From positions 1 through 64,000 of the IMG/VR virus record IMGVR_UViG_3300009103_000026: a DNA stretch of 64,000 nt. The stretch is one strand, 5' to 3'. The notes under the pieces were generated by a model that saw only the letters and a program-made list of their open reading frames with translations, ran no database searches and had not been told where the DNA came from. The stretch is from a virus. Positions 53,606 to 61,939 of the stretch are shown piece after piece. Each line of letters begins with the position of its first letter. Position 1 is the first letter of the stretch. The translations under genes and the position numbers were made by a program.

Positions 53606-54610
53606 TTACAATGATCCAAGTATAACTCGTCGATTATCAAGAACTGCAAATCCTTGTTCTGCCCATCCATAAAGGCCAGCACGTTTTTGACGATGAAGAT
53701 TGTCGTCTTCAAAGACCTGAACTTGCTCACGCATCGGCATAACAAACGAATCTCGTCTACTGAGATCCAGACCCACAACACTTTCTACATCCGTTCCGGG
53801 CAGAGCACCGCTAAGTTCGGAACTATAGAACAGTTGATATTCTTGACCTTGTCCTAGTTCGTCTAGGTCGTGAAGATTGACGCTAAAGATTCGGTTAATA
53901 GCACCGTCTTCGGCCACGTAAATTTCTCTACGCGTAACTTCATCAACTTGGTCAACGCCCCAGTTGCGAATATCTTCCATGGCTTCTGGACTAACATATA
54001 GGTCAGTCAATCGACCACGGTTAAGGGAGGTTGAGTTACCGCCGCCATTACGACGCATAACGGTTTTCAGCAAGCTAACCAATCTCTTGGTAAACTGACC
54101 AGCATTCGCATCACTGTCATAAACAACAATGTTACGATCAACGCCAGCACTAAGGATAGTGTGCCAACCGTCGTCACTCAACTTCTTGGTAAATTGGGCT
54201 TCCATGACTTCCATGGCACGACCCACAACATCCCAGCGGGCGTCACGAGCATACTTCAGGAGCCAATCAATCGAGGCACCAATGTCATACGTCGGAACGA
54301 TTACGTAATCGCCTTCGACGTGTCTTTCCGGAATCCGGCCATGATTAGGAATCGTGTAAGCCACGAAGTCCCGTTCCGTTCCCGGAGCGATGAAATCTAG
54401 AGGAAATTCAGTAGAGGCACCCGGAGCCATTTGAATAGCTTCGAATATATTACCAAGAATATCTCCAGACAATAAACCTTGTCGCAAAGGAAGCTCAAGA
54501 GCTTTTGCAAGCTCAGCAGTTGCGGCCAGAGCCACTTCCTTTCGCGGTGAACCAGAGTCTTTAAGAAGCTGGTCCATTTCAGGCGTAGGAGTAAAAACTT
54601 TATCAGCCAT
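53606..54610 (-). CDS. Major capsid protein (HK97-type)
   Basis: Encodes 334 residues. It has a helical N terminus (Glu-Leu-Ala-Lys-Ala-Leu-Glu-Leu-Pro-Leu-Arg), an extended Glu-Arg-His-Val-Glu-Gly-Asp-Tyr-Val-Ile-Val-Pro-Thr-Tyr segment (about 92-110), a spine helix with Ala-Met-Glu-Val-Met-Glu-Ala-Gln-Phe, and a P-domain-like Leu-Tyr-Val-Ser-Pro-Glu-Ala-Met-Glu-Asp-Ile segment. The end reads Arg-Ala-Gly-Leu-Tyr-Gly-Trp-Ala-Glu-Gln-Gly-Phe-Ala-Val-Leu, like the last strand of many capsid proteins. It sits after protease, scaffold and decoration genes and before a strong terminator, as expected for the main capsid subunit. AAGGAAG lies before the ATG. Confidence 0.8.
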   Translation of the reverse strand: MADKVFTPTPEMDQLLKDSGSPRKEVALAATAELAKALELPLRQGLLSGDILGNIFEAIQMAPGASTEFPLDFIAPGTERDFVAYTIPNHGRIPERHVEGDYVIVPTYDIGASIDWLLKYARDARWDVVGRAMEVMEAQFTKKLSDDGWHTILSAGVDRNIVVYDSDANAGQFTKRLVSLLKTVMRRNGGGNSTSLNRGRLTDLYVSPEAMEDIRNWGVDQVDEVTRREIYVAEDGAINRIFSVNLHDLDELGQGQEYQLFYSSELSGALPGTDVESVVGLDLSRRDSFVMPMREQVQVFEDDNLHRQKRAGLYGWAEQGFAVLDNRRVILGSL

Positions 54611-54627
54611 TTTATTGCTTCCTTTCT

Positions 54628-55101
54628 TTATACTATGTTAACCCAGACTTTGACGTATCCGTCAGCGTCTTTCGTACTAAGAAATCTTCCAACCTGATCC
54701 GAAGTCGTGCCAGTGGTAAATTTACCATCTGTATCGAAATGTGCAACGTCTCCGGCCAAGATTGTAGACGAATCAACTTGATCAGTTACAACCCAACCCT
54801 GTCTCATCAACAATACCTTACCACCCAGCTGGACTTCGTCCTGATGCTGGTTAAGGTGCTGTCTGGTAAGATCAATATCAACTACATCATTTAGAAGCAA
54901 TCCAGCCGGTTCAGCTGTGTCGCCAGCTACAGACCCGCCGGGAACAGCTACAATAGCTTCCGCCTGATCCATACCTATGCCAGAGCCGCCGGACTGAGCC
55001 GAGCCGTTGCCATGAACAACGATGATTCCGCGTTCCATAGCCTCATTCCCAAAGAATGAGTTATCGGTAAGCGCTTCATATCGGTCACCTTTAAGAGCCA
55101 T
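54628..55101 (-). CDS. Head decoration protein-like
   Basis: Encodes 157 residues, beta-rich: Gly-Ile-Ile-Val-Val-His-Gly-Asn-Gly (25-33), Ala-Glu-Ala-Ile-Val-Ala-Val-Pro-Gly-Gly-Ser-Val (47-58), Val-Leu-Leu-Met-Arg-Gln-Gly-Trp-Val-Val (near 97) and Val-Gly-Arg-Phe-Leu-Ser-Thr-Lys-Asp-Ala-Asp-Gly. This resembles gpD/DUF2190-type decoration proteins that bind the capsid surface. It lies between the scaffold and the major capsid genes with 17 and 28 nt spacers, the usual place. No enzyme motif. The call is based on size, strands and gene order. Confidence 0.65.
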   Translation of the reverse strand: MALKGDRYEALTDNSFFGNEAMERGIIVVHGNGSAQSGGSGIGMDQAEAIVAVPGGSVAGDTAEPAGLLLNDVVDIDLTRQHLNQHQDEVQLGGKVLLMRQGWVVTDQVDSSTILAGDVAHFDTDGKFTTGTTSDQVGRFLSTKDADGYVKVWVNIV

Positions 55102-55129
55102 ATTATGTCTCCTTCACATATAAAAAAGT

Positions 55130-55849
55130 TTAAACTTTTAAGTACTTGTTAGAAATGAACTCGGTCAAAGCCGAACGAGCATGCCCAATTTCGTCTGATT
55201 CAGAAGAGGCAGATAAATCAGGTTGCTTGTCAGCTTCAACATCATCAAGATCAGCGGCTTCGGCTTCTGCCTCGGCTTCATCTTCAGTTGTATCTTCTGA
55301 CTTAGCATCTTTCTTTTTCTTCTTCTTCTCATCATCTTCCTCTTCATCATCCTTCTTCTTAAAGTCAGGAAAAGCTGCCTCAACGTCCTCTTCAGAAGTT
55401 TCGGCCTCAAAAGCAGACTTGGTAATTTGGACAATAGCTTCAAATTGCTCATCATTGAGATCGGCAAATTTGGCTACCGTGTCTGTCGCCTTGTCTTCAT
55501 CTAGCCCTGCTTCCACCAAAATAGAGATACGGCTCTCTGTTCGCATCTTTTCTTTGATTTCCGAAAGCTCAGAATCAACGGCAGACTTAGCCTCTTCAAT
55601 TTCTTGAATCTTGGCTTCAAGACCTTCAACGGTCTCTTTATTTTCACCAATTTTAGAGTTCAAATCAGCAATAGTTTGTGTGTCAGCTTCTACATTCGCT
55701 TCTAGTGCAGCAATGGTATCTTCGTATTGCTTGGCACCAGCATCGACCAATTTTTTCTCAAGCTGACTATTGGTCTCTATAAGAGTGTCCACCTCGGCCT
55801 TTAGGCTTTGTATCTGGTTCTTATAAGCTTCCATATTCACTTCAGACAT
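55130..55849 (-). CDS. Nested scaffold protein from an internal start
   Basis: An in-frame ATG at 55849 (Met278 of the protease-scaffold ORF) has GAGGAG with a six-base spacer, as good as any ribosome binding site in the window. Translation from it gives 239 residues: coiled-coil heptads, then an acidic C-terminal region and a short basic end (Ser-Asn-Lys-Tyr-Leu-Lys-Val). Such proteins guide prohead assembly and are removed afterwards. The layout copies lambda Nu3 inside gene C. Expression is inferred from the binding site. Confidence 0.6.
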   Translation of the reverse strand: MSEVNMEAYKNQIQSLKAEVDTLIETNSQLEKKLVDAGAKQYEDTIAALEANVEADTQTIADLNSKIGENKETVEGLEAKIQEIEEAKSAVDSELSEIKEKMRTESRISILVEAGLDEDKATDTVAKFADLNDEQFEAIVQITKSAFEAETSEEDVEAAFPDFKKKDDEEEDDEKKKKKKDAKSEDTTEDEAEAEAEAADLDDVEADKQPDLSASSESDEIGHARSALTEFISNKYLKV

Positions 55850-56680
55850 TAGTATCTCCTCTTTATTACTATTGTGTACTGCTGCTGCGCAGGTAGGGAG
55901 CAATAACTTTGCACTACTATTCTTCGGAGCAACGAACGGTTGATACTTGTTAAAAATAATACTAGAAAGATTGGCTGGTCTGTCAACCAAACCCTTTCCA
56001 CAAAACGCAATATCTCTCAATAAACGACCCACCCTGTAATCTTCATATACACCATCCCCCCCATAAGACCGTAAATGTTTGGTTAAAAAGGAACTTTCCT
56101 CATTCCTAGCTATGATGTGGCTCCCTCCGTCAGGGGTCATGATCGCGTAATCAAATCCCCTAAACAGGCATTCCATAGATACAAACTTACTGCCAGACTC
56201 TATCTCCTTTATTAAGGATTCTGTTCTGCCCAGAAGTTCGGGGTCTGTCCAGTTTTTGTAGATAACCGCGCTAGTAACAATATGATATGTGTCTGGTAGT
56301 TCTTCGGCAGACAGGTCATTTGAGATAACGCTATGATTTTCGTGCACGGGCCAGTTTGCCGTAATATGCCCAATTATCTGCTTTTCGTCGTGTTCTAAAT
56401 TAAAGGGCTTGTGTTCTGGGGTGTTTCTAGCGGCCCACACTTCTTCTTTATTAAACACATCGTCATTCTTATTCCAGCAGGTGGTAACTAAAATAGAATC
56501 GAGATAGTAAAGATCCTCTTGTTCGTTTGCTGAGGCCTCAGACTTATCTAAGTTTTGATAAATAAAATCTTTTCTTTTTTGACTTTCGGCAGGCTTGAGT
56601 TCTGCGACATAAGCAAGAGAATTTCTTTGAGAAATTACGTCGCTTAGACCGTCAGCCATTTCTTGTTGAAATATTTTCAT
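55130..56680 (-). CDS. Prohead protease fused to scaffold
   Basis: Encodes 516 residues. The N-terminal 200 residues resemble phage prohead proteases: Asn-Leu-Glu-His-Asp-Glu-Lys with H97 and Ile-Gly-His-Ile-Thr, then Ser-Lys-Phe-Val-Ser-Met-Glu-Cys with S168, the probable His/Ser pair. The protease would mature the head proteins. Residues 278-400 form a coiled coil (Ile-Gln-Ser-Leu-Lys-Ala-Glu-Val, Leu-Glu-Ala-Lys-Ile-Gln-Glu), followed by an acidic Lys/Asp/Glu-rich tail (430-490): a scaffold. An in-frame ATG with its own GAGGAG at 55849 could make the scaffold alone, as with lambda C/Nu3. A candidate promoter is at 56728-56737. Catalytic assignment is inference. Confidence 0.7.
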   Translation of the reverse strand: MKIFQQEMADGLSDVISQRNSLAYVAELKPAESQKRKDFIYQNLDKSEASANEQEDLYYLDSILVTTCWNKNDDVFNKEEVWAARNTPEHKPFNLEHDEKQIIGHITANWPVHENHSVISNDLSAEELPDTYHIVTSAVIYKNWTDPELLGRTESLIKEIESGSKFVSMECLFRGFDYAIMTPDGGSHIIARNEESSFLTKHLRSYGGDGVYEDYRVGRLLRDIAFCGKGLVDRPANLSSIIFNKYQPFVAPKNSSAKLLLPTCAAAVHNSNKEEILMSEVNMEAYKNQIQSLKAEVDTLIETNSQLEKKLVDAGAKQYEDTIAALEANVEADTQTIADLNSKIGENKETVEGLEAKIQEIEEAKSAVDSELSEIKEKMRTESRISILVEAGLDEDKATDTVAKFADLNDEQFEAIVQITKSAFEAETSEEDVEAAFPDFKKKDDEEEDDEKKKKKKDAKSEDTTEDEAEAEAEAADLDDVEADKQPDLSASSESDEIGHARSALTEFISNKYLKV

Positions 56681-56727
56681 ATGATTTTTAGTGCCCTCAT
56701 ATATGTATTATACGCCTCACTCAAAAA

Positions 56728-56737
56728 AATATACACC
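56728..56737 (-). promoter_or_regulatory. Candidate promoter motif GGTGTATATT
   Basis: Minus-strand GGTGTATATT lies 47 nt before the protease start in an 84-nt spacer. It matches the 7205 element in all ten positions. A separate TATAAT box lies 17 nt further downstream, so either may be the -10 element, with the first then near a -35 position. It would start the head-gene transcript. Confidence 0.45.
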
Positions 56738-56764
56738 ATAAACTATAAAAATGGACGAATAATC

Positions 56765-57028
56765 TTACTCTACGGTCTTTCTCCAACCAATCTTCCATAG
56801 TATGTTAGCAATGTCAGTTCCAATTCTTTCTATCCATTCTTCGTCTTTCCACCAGTCGGCAGCATGAAGCAATTCATGTATGGTTACATCAAGCTCTTCT
56901 TTGGCAGGAAGATTTTTTCTCACTACTATCTCCTTTCCCTTACTATTAGGAGAGTCGCAGTATCCCTTGCATTTTTTTAAATTACTAAATCTAAAATTCC
57001 ATACCTTTCCTGCAATCTTTACTCGCAT
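56765..57028 (-). CDS. Mini-metallopeptidase-like protein (HEXXH)
   Basis: Encodes 87 residues. The sequence Thr-Ile-His-Glu-Leu-Leu-His-Ala-Ala-Asp (H51, E52, H55) is an HEXXH zinc motif, preceded by Leu-Asp-Val and followed by Glu-Glu-Trp-Ile-Glu-Arg-Ile-Gly. Two Cys near residues 20 and 24 lie in a Cys-Lys-Gly-Tyr-Cys segment. Small proteins with His-Glu-Leu-Leu-His-Ala and an acidic helix appear in phages next to head genes. A protease or zinc-binding structural role is possible; the third ligand is not clear. It lies between portal and protease genes and may work in head maturation, which is inference. Confidence 0.55.
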   Translation of the reverse strand: MRVKIAGKVWNFRFSNLKKCKGYCDSPNSKGKEIVVRKNLPAKEELDVTIHELLHAADWWKDEEWIERIGTDIANILWKIGWRKTVE

Positions 57029-57048
57029 AATATCCCCTCCAAAAAGAC

Positions 57049-59190
57049 CTATGAATTATAAACAGCATATATATCAGCCTGCATATCTCTAGATTCTTCT
57101 AAAGATGACTGCCTTCCCATTTTACTTGAAAATTCTGACAACCAGTCTTTGTACGTGGCAGAAATTTCTGGCGGTAAGGGGGCCTGTAGAGCGTCATGTA
57201 CTGTTTTTTCGTCTATGTTAGAAAATGCCCTCAGGTTACAAAGGACACCAAATCTTATTGTCTCGGCTTCGTTGGCCTGTTTACTACTTAGGCTTCTCAT
57301 GTTCTTCTTTTTGTAGTGATCAAGAAGCATGGGATTTACAAAATTCGCAATTTTTGCCTGAGCTTCTTTTGCCCATAGTTTTACTACTGCTCCAGTCCTT
57401 GGGTTTACATGCTTTTGTTTTCTGGGCTTTGTGTCTTTTTGATTAGGAGGCCTGCCCTGTCCGGGTTGTCCGGGAGGACCGTCTTTTTCTGGACCCGGCT
57501 TAGGGGCTCTCATCTCTAGACTATTCTTTTCACCCTCTTTTCTTTCCTCTAATTCTAAACCTACCTCACTTGGGGTAACGATACCTGTTTGCAAAGCAAT
57601 TTTCCTAAGGTTAGCATCATTATTTGCGTCATGGAATGGGCTAGCCTTATCTGGGGCCTTTCCGCCATCTCTATCTTTAAATTCACGAGAAATTCTAATT
57701 TTTTCCATATCAGGATGATCACCAAATTTTCTTTGTAATGTTTCATTGCTAACTAAATTTCTATCAGCTAGTTGTATTAATAGTTGCTTTTCTGAATCTT
57801 CATTAGATAATGTCATCCTATCAAATTCTACATTAGCAGGAAGTTTGAAATTCATTGCTTTTTGAACTATGGCAATTTCATTGTTCCAAAAAGAAAGCAG
57901 CATATTTCTTCCATATTCTAGTCTTTCTATCAAAGTTTTGAGAGACATAAAATTATTGGTAAGGCCCCCTCCTGCGGAACTAAGGCCAGTAAGACTTGGA
58001 GGAATGCCCAGTCCAGCATAAATAGAATTAAGGGTAGGCTCGTATTTTCCTTGACCTAAAAATTGATGGACGGATGTTTTTGATTCTAGCAGTTCTATGT
58101 CTGGCCCCCAAACCAAATCCGTTGTTCCTCCGCCTACATTATTTTCTAATATATCAGCCAGCTTTGCGGCTGCGGCTGGGGTAGGAGCTATTCTATGTTC
58201 TAAATTTCCTAACTTAAAAATCCTAATATTTGATATTGCCCCATCTAAAGCAGCGGTGTCTGCCAATTTTAATTTTTCAAGCAAAATAACATCGTCAAGA
58301 ATAGCATAGATCATGGGGTCTGCCCATATCTGCCAATCATCTTTTTTATAATGAAAGACAAGTGTGTTTTCTGAGGGGAGAGGATAGGGTTTATTTGTTT
58401 TGGCTGCCTGTATAAGTTCGGGAGGCAGTTGAGAAATTATTTTTTTCTCCCCTTCTCCTTTGGGGGAATTGATAGCTTTTCTTAAGCCCGGAGGAAGAAG
58501 AATGGCGTAATTCTTTTGACCAACAAAGTTGGAAAGCTCATTGCCTACCACCGTAATAGTAGCTGGATCTAAAAATATATATTTCCAAGGTATCTCTTTC
58601 CTTTTAGTTTTAAGAAATTCTATGTCAATTTCAGGAGCGGCAGACCCCTTATATAGATTGTTTGCATTTTTGCTAGAAATCTTTGCCGTTTGCCTTCGAA
58701 CAACAAGGTTTCCGGTTCTATAAAGATTATTTAGAAATCTCTCAGACCTTTCTTTACCTCCAACTCTAATAAACCAATTTTTATAAAATTTTTCAATCTT
58801 TTTATTTGGGTGCGATAGCCTTATTCCCTGACAAGCAAAATCTCCCATCAGATCTATAATATTTCTTATTAGGCCAACTCTCTTGTATGCAGTATTGGCT
58901 GCATGGATTATTTCTTTGTGCTTCTCTGGTACTGTCTCACTAGGTCTGAAATAATCATAATCTGGCCTGCCCATTCCCGGTCGAGCAGATATGTTAGGTG
59001 CTACCAAATGAAACTGTTGTCTAAAGCCAGCATGGGATCTCTCCACCATTCTATACTCATCTAATGTTTTACCAGAATCTTTAAAAGCTTGCCTTTTTTC
59101 CTCATCAGTTCCCCACGTAACGTAGGCTTGAGGATGCCGGTCTTTTGGATTCTTCATATTGTGAGCATTTTCGTATTTTTTAGCTGCCAT
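57049..59190 (-). CDS. Portal protein
   Basis: Encodes 713 residues from the ATG at 59190 (GGATG upstream); the in-frame extension to 59205 would need a TTG start. The first 150 residues carry His-Ala-Ala-Asn-Thr-Ala-Tyr-Lys-Arg-Val-Gly-Leu-Ile-Arg-Asn-Ile-Ile-Asp-Leu-Met, the helix-rich start of portal proteins. The middle has Phe-Leu-Asn-Asn-Leu-Tyr-Arg-Thr-Gly-Asn-Leu-Val-Val and, near 400, a Leu-Gly-Ile-Pro-Pro-Ser-Leu-Thr-Gly-Leu segment. The C-terminal part has a Pro/Gly/Lys-rich linker. A portal is the ring through which DNA enters the head. It is next to the terminase gene (59 nt spacer with a candidate promoter), as in most tailed phages. Confidence 0.8.
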   Translation of the reverse strand: MAAKKYENAHNMKNPKDRHPQAYVTWGTDEEKRQAFKDSGKTLDEYRMVERSHAGFRQQFHLVAPNISARPGMGRPDYDYFRPSETVPEKHKEIIHAANTAYKRVGLIRNIIDLMGDFACQGIRLSHPNKKIEKFYKNWFIRVGGKERSERFLNNLYRTGNLVVRRQTAKISSKNANNLYKGSAAPEIDIEFLKTKRKEIPWKYIFLDPATITVVGNELSNFVGQKNYAILLPPGLRKAINSPKGEGEKKIISQLPPELIQAAKTNKPYPLPSENTLVFHYKKDDWQIWADPMIYAILDDVILLEKLKLADTAALDGAISNIRIFKLGNLEHRIAPTPAAAAKLADILENNVGGGTTDLVWGPDIELLESKTSVHQFLGQGKYEPTLNSIYAGLGIPPSLTGLSSAGGGLTNNFMSLKTLIERLEYGRNMLLSFWNNEIAIVQKAMNFKLPANVEFDRMTLSNEDSEKQLLIQLADRNLVSNETLQRKFGDHPDMEKIRISREFKDRDGGKAPDKASPFHDANNDANLRKIALQTGIVTPSEVGLELEERKEGEKNSLEMRAPKPGPEKDGPPGQPGQGRPPNQKDTKPRKQKHVNPRTGAVVKLWAKEAQAKIANFVNPMLLDHYKKKNMRSLSSKQANEAETIRFGVLCNLRAFSNIDEKTVHDALQAPLPPEISATYKDWLSEFSSKMGRQSSLEESRDMQADIYAVYNS

Positions 59191-59236
59191 GTTTTTTTCA
59201 TCCAATAGGTATTATAAATGTATTACAGTACATATT

Positions 59237-59246
59237 ATTATACACC
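59237..59246 (-). promoter_or_regulatory. Candidate promoter motif GGTGTATAAT
   Basis: Minus-strand GGTGTATAAT lies 46 nt before the portal ATG, in the spacer after the terminase stop. It has a perfect TATAAT core and is the clearest copy of the shared element. No -35 hexamer is seen upstream. Confidence 0.45.
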
Positions 59247-59248
59247 AG

Positions 59249-61282
59249 TTATTGTCTCCTGTTGATTCCCTTACAGATATTTTGACTAACTCCTTTTACG
59301 TACCATTCTGGACCGCTATACATTTGGCCCATCTTCTTAGTATCTATCATTTTTGTAGTGCCCCCTATTAAAGAATAGTCTGGGGGCCTAGAAGCTCTCG
59401 CTATTTGTCTGGCCATCATATTAGCAATTAGCAATGCGCTATATCTATCTTTTCTCATTCTTCCTTTTTTGCCGTTTGGCAATTTAACTTCGGGAGTATC
59501 CCACTTGTCCCTACTGCTGATACTGGTTTGACTCATGATTATTGTACATAGTTCGTCCTTGAGATCTTCAATCTCCATAACGCAATCTTCTAGTGAGTCA
59601 TAAAGTCTGGTTTTGTCTCCGCTATTGATAGCCCTTTTGTCATCTTCAATTGCAAGGCCAATAGTAATTGGGTCGAATCTTGGAAAAATTAAAACCTGAT
59701 CTTCCATATCTTTTCTTAGTCCGTGATTTGCCTGAGAGGTCCATTCGGCTTTGGCAAATTGTACTAATTCTAAAACGTGTAGGCCTGCCTCTACGTCCGT
59801 ATCTGCCTTTTTTTCTGGGTCTATAACAGGCCAAATCAACAGCTCTCCTTTTTGCAACTTATCTGGGTCGTGTAAAGCTTCTTCTATTGCTATCCCTCCC
59901 CCCTGAGCATCTATCCCTATCCTTTCACAAGGAAAAATTTTCATCAAATCTCGAATTTTCCTAGCGCAGTAATGATAAAAATCATGCTCACAATCAAGAC
60001 CAGCTTCTTTAGATTTCCTAAGTCTTTCTTTAAATTTTTGTCTGTTGGTGGACCAGCCATAGACAATCCTACTGTGATCGTCTCGCAGCTCTATTATTAT
60101 TATACTAAAATTATCTTGCTCTGAAGCTGGGTCGATTCCATAAACATATTTTGATGAAGAGCTTCCTTTTGTCACAGCATCAAAAAATACTGATCCTGAC
60201 GGCAAGTTTACTGGTTTTGCTTCTGACCCAACGCATCTTTCTATGAGGCTTCTTTTGAAAAATCCCTCACTGTCCATAGTAAAAACTGCCCCGTATTCCA
60301 TTTGATAAATTCCGTTATGAATAGTAGCCTTGGCTCTAGCAACATTCTTATCATCCATAAACCCAGACGGAACAAGCTCATAAGGAATTCTTATTATTGA
60401 ATAGTCTCTCCAATTAAAATTGTCAGGAACTCCTTCTCCAAATAGTTCTAGTAATTTTTTTTCTTCTCCTCGACTCTCTATTATTTTTTTATATCTTTTC
60501 CAGTAATCAGCAAAATGATTAAAATCATAGTATGCTGTACCAGACAATATGGCTTGGTTCGATGTTCTCTTGTCATATCTTGTTTCGTGAGCGTCCGTCC
60601 ATTCTCCAGTTTCTTTTAATGCTTTTCTTCTTGCTGCCTCTTTCACGTTTTGTACGGGGGAGGCAGAAACAGCAGTAAAGCCAGCGACAACTGTTTCATA
60701 GATATCTGGTGGTATAGATGCAAATTCATCTGATATAATTGTATGGGCTCTTAAACCACGAATTTTCTGTCCGTCTCCCAGAGGAACAGCAATTGTCCAG
60801 CTATCATTTATTCTCATGGTACATCTGTCGACATCTCTACGAGGGCCGCTGTTTGTGTCGCAGATACTTCTTAGTATCGGTGCGTCTCTCCAAATAGTCT
60901 CCATGTATTCAAAGATTATTTTTGATTGTCTAAAAGCAGCACCAACAATAACTACCTTACTATTTGGTATGAGGGAACATTTTAACATGGCATAAACAGC
61001 CAGCAACCAAGACTTTCCAAACCCACGAGAGGCGACGAACATTGGGAACGGCCTCACCCACAGCTCCCTTAAAATAGCAGCTTGCACTGGAAGTAGTTCT
61101 ATACCTAAAAGGTGTTTGCAGGTGAATGAAAAATAGGCGGGATTTCTCATTATCCGTAAGATATGAAGATCCGGCCTGCTCATGTCTTTTTCAGACCGAT
61201 GTATTAAAGGATTCTCTATTTGTATCTCGTCTTTGCCCAAGCCAAGCCAAGCATCTTCTGCGGATGTTATAATTTTTGACAT
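59249..61282 (-). CDS. Terminase large subunit
   Basis: Encodes 677 residues of a packaging ATPase-nuclease. Walker A is Ala-Ser-Arg-Gly-Phe-Gly-Lys-Ser at 84-91; Walker B with the catalytic acid is Ile-Ile-Ser-Asp-Glu-Phe (D185, E186). The C-terminal RNase-H-like nuclease has Tyr-Gly-Ile-Asp-Pro (D384) and Arg-Ile-Gly-Ile-Asp-Ala-Gln-Gly-Gly-Gly (D458). It cuts and pumps DNA into the head through the portal. Length and domain order match terminases of large tailed phages. The next gene upstream is a small ORF, and the portal follows. No intein or split is seen, and the start at 61282 is an ATG close after the preceding stop. Confidence 0.9.
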   Translation of the reverse strand: MSKIITSAEDAWLGLGKDEIQIENPLIHRSEKDMSRPDLHILRIMRNPAYFSFTCKHLLGIELLPVQAAILRELWVRPFPMFVASRGFGKSWLLAVYAMLKCSLIPNSKVVIVGAAFRQSKIIFEYMETIWRDAPILRSICDTNSGPRRDVDRCTMRINDSWTIAVPLGDGQKIRGLRAHTIISDEFASIPPDIYETVVAGFTAVSASPVQNVKEAARRKALKETGEWTDAHETRYDKRTSNQAILSGTAYYDFNHFADYWKRYKKIIESRGEEKKLLELFGEGVPDNFNWRDYSIIRIPYELVPSGFMDDKNVARAKATIHNGIYQMEYGAVFTMDSEGFFKRSLIERCVGSEAKPVNLPSGSVFFDAVTKGSSSSKYVYGIDPASEQDNFSIIIIELRDDHSRIVYGWSTNRQKFKERLRKSKEAGLDCEHDFYHYCARKIRDLMKIFPCERIGIDAQGGGIAIEEALHDPDKLQKGELLIWPVIDPEKKADTDVEAGLHVLELVQFAKAEWTSQANHGLRKDMEDQVLIFPRFDPITIGLAIEDDKRAINSGDKTRLYDSLEDCVMEIEDLKDELCTIIMSQTSISSRDKWDTPEVKLPNGKKGRMRKDRYSALLIANMMARQIARASRPPDYSLIGGTTKMIDTKKMGQMYSGPEWYVKGVSQNICKGINRRQ

Positions 61283-61286
61283 TAGT

Positions 61287-61457
61287 TTATTCGTATAGAG
61301 CCCTTAACATTTCTAAGCTTTCCTTGAGCGACTGGTTTTTACTCACTTGACCAACTTCGTCATCTAATCTTCTGGTAAGTTCTTCGGCAGTAGAGATCTC
61401 CATATATTCATTTATTATAGAATATATCTTGATTGCTTCATCTGGACTTGTTGGCAT
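61287..61457 (-). CDS. Small hypothetical protein before the terminase
   Basis: Encodes 56 residues from the ATG at 61457, which has AAGGAG five bases upstream; a longer frame from 61520 would overlap the nuclease gene. It is helical and acidic with Ile-Tyr-Ser-Ile-Ile-Asn-Glu-Tyr and Leu-Glu-Met-Leu-Arg-Ala-Leu-Tyr. It stops 4 nt before the terminase start, so it is co-translated. It could be a terminase partner, but there is no motif to prove it. Confidence 0.45.
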   Translation of the reverse strand: MPTSPDEAIKIYSIINEYMEISTAEELTRRLDDEVGQVSKNQSLKESLEMLRALYE

Positions 61458-61468
61458 TTCTTCTCCTT

Positions 61469-61939
61469 CTAATTTTTTGCTTCGTAAACTCTTTTCATTA
61501 TGCTGGTTGCCATGTGCCATGCTGAAAACTTATCTCCACAAGGAACAACATGCACCCCATAAACTGTTTGTATTTCGGATATTTTTTTCATTAGAAAATT
61601 ACCACTGACTCTTAGCTTATCCCACGTTCTTTTAGGTATGTCTGAACCAACCGGAAAAGCCCTTACATCTTCTAATGAAAATTCTAATAATAAAAATCGA
61701 AATTCAAAGTCCTGCATCCTCTCAAGCTCTCTATCAAATCTTTTATCAACAAAGTTGTTCGCTATTTCTGCTGTGCTAGCTTTTCTTTCTATGCATAAAA
61801 TTTGCTCCATACCCTCTATGGAATAATCACCAGTGTCGAGCTTTTTCTCTATCATTCCAGAACAATAGTCGCTCTCTTTGAAGAACCATCCGTTTTGTTC
61901 TCTAGTATCTTTTATAACTGTAAATTTATTCTTTGTCAT
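61469..61939 (-). CDS. ERCC4-type (XPF-like) nuclease
   Basis: Encodes 156 residues. The ERCC4 nuclease core is visible: Asp-Thr-Arg-Glu-Gln (11-15), Thr-Gly-Asp-Tyr-Ser (36-40) and Ile-Glu-Arg-Lys-Ala-Ser (50-55) with E51, R52, K53. This order matches metal-dependent ERCC4 nucleases that cut branched DNA. The rest is helical with Arg-Phe-Leu-Leu-Leu-Glu-Phe. It overlaps the HNH nuclease start by 14 nt. In phages such enzymes help process replication or packaging intermediates; the exact role is not shown. Confidence 0.75.
   Translation of the reverse strand: MTKNKFTVIKDTREQNGWFFKESDYCSGMIEKKLDTGDYSIEGMEQILCIERKASTAEIANNFVDKRFDRELERMQDFEFRFLLLEFSLEDVRAFPVGSDIPKRTWDKLRVSGNFLMKKISEIQTVYGVHVVPCGDKFSAWHMATSIMKRVYEAKN

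Noticed and set aside
55146-55607. Long plus-strand Ser-rich ORF antisense to the scaffold
   Set aside because: Its Ser/Ala runs are the mirror of Asp/Glu/Lys codons of the scaffold. No ribosome binding site or known domain.
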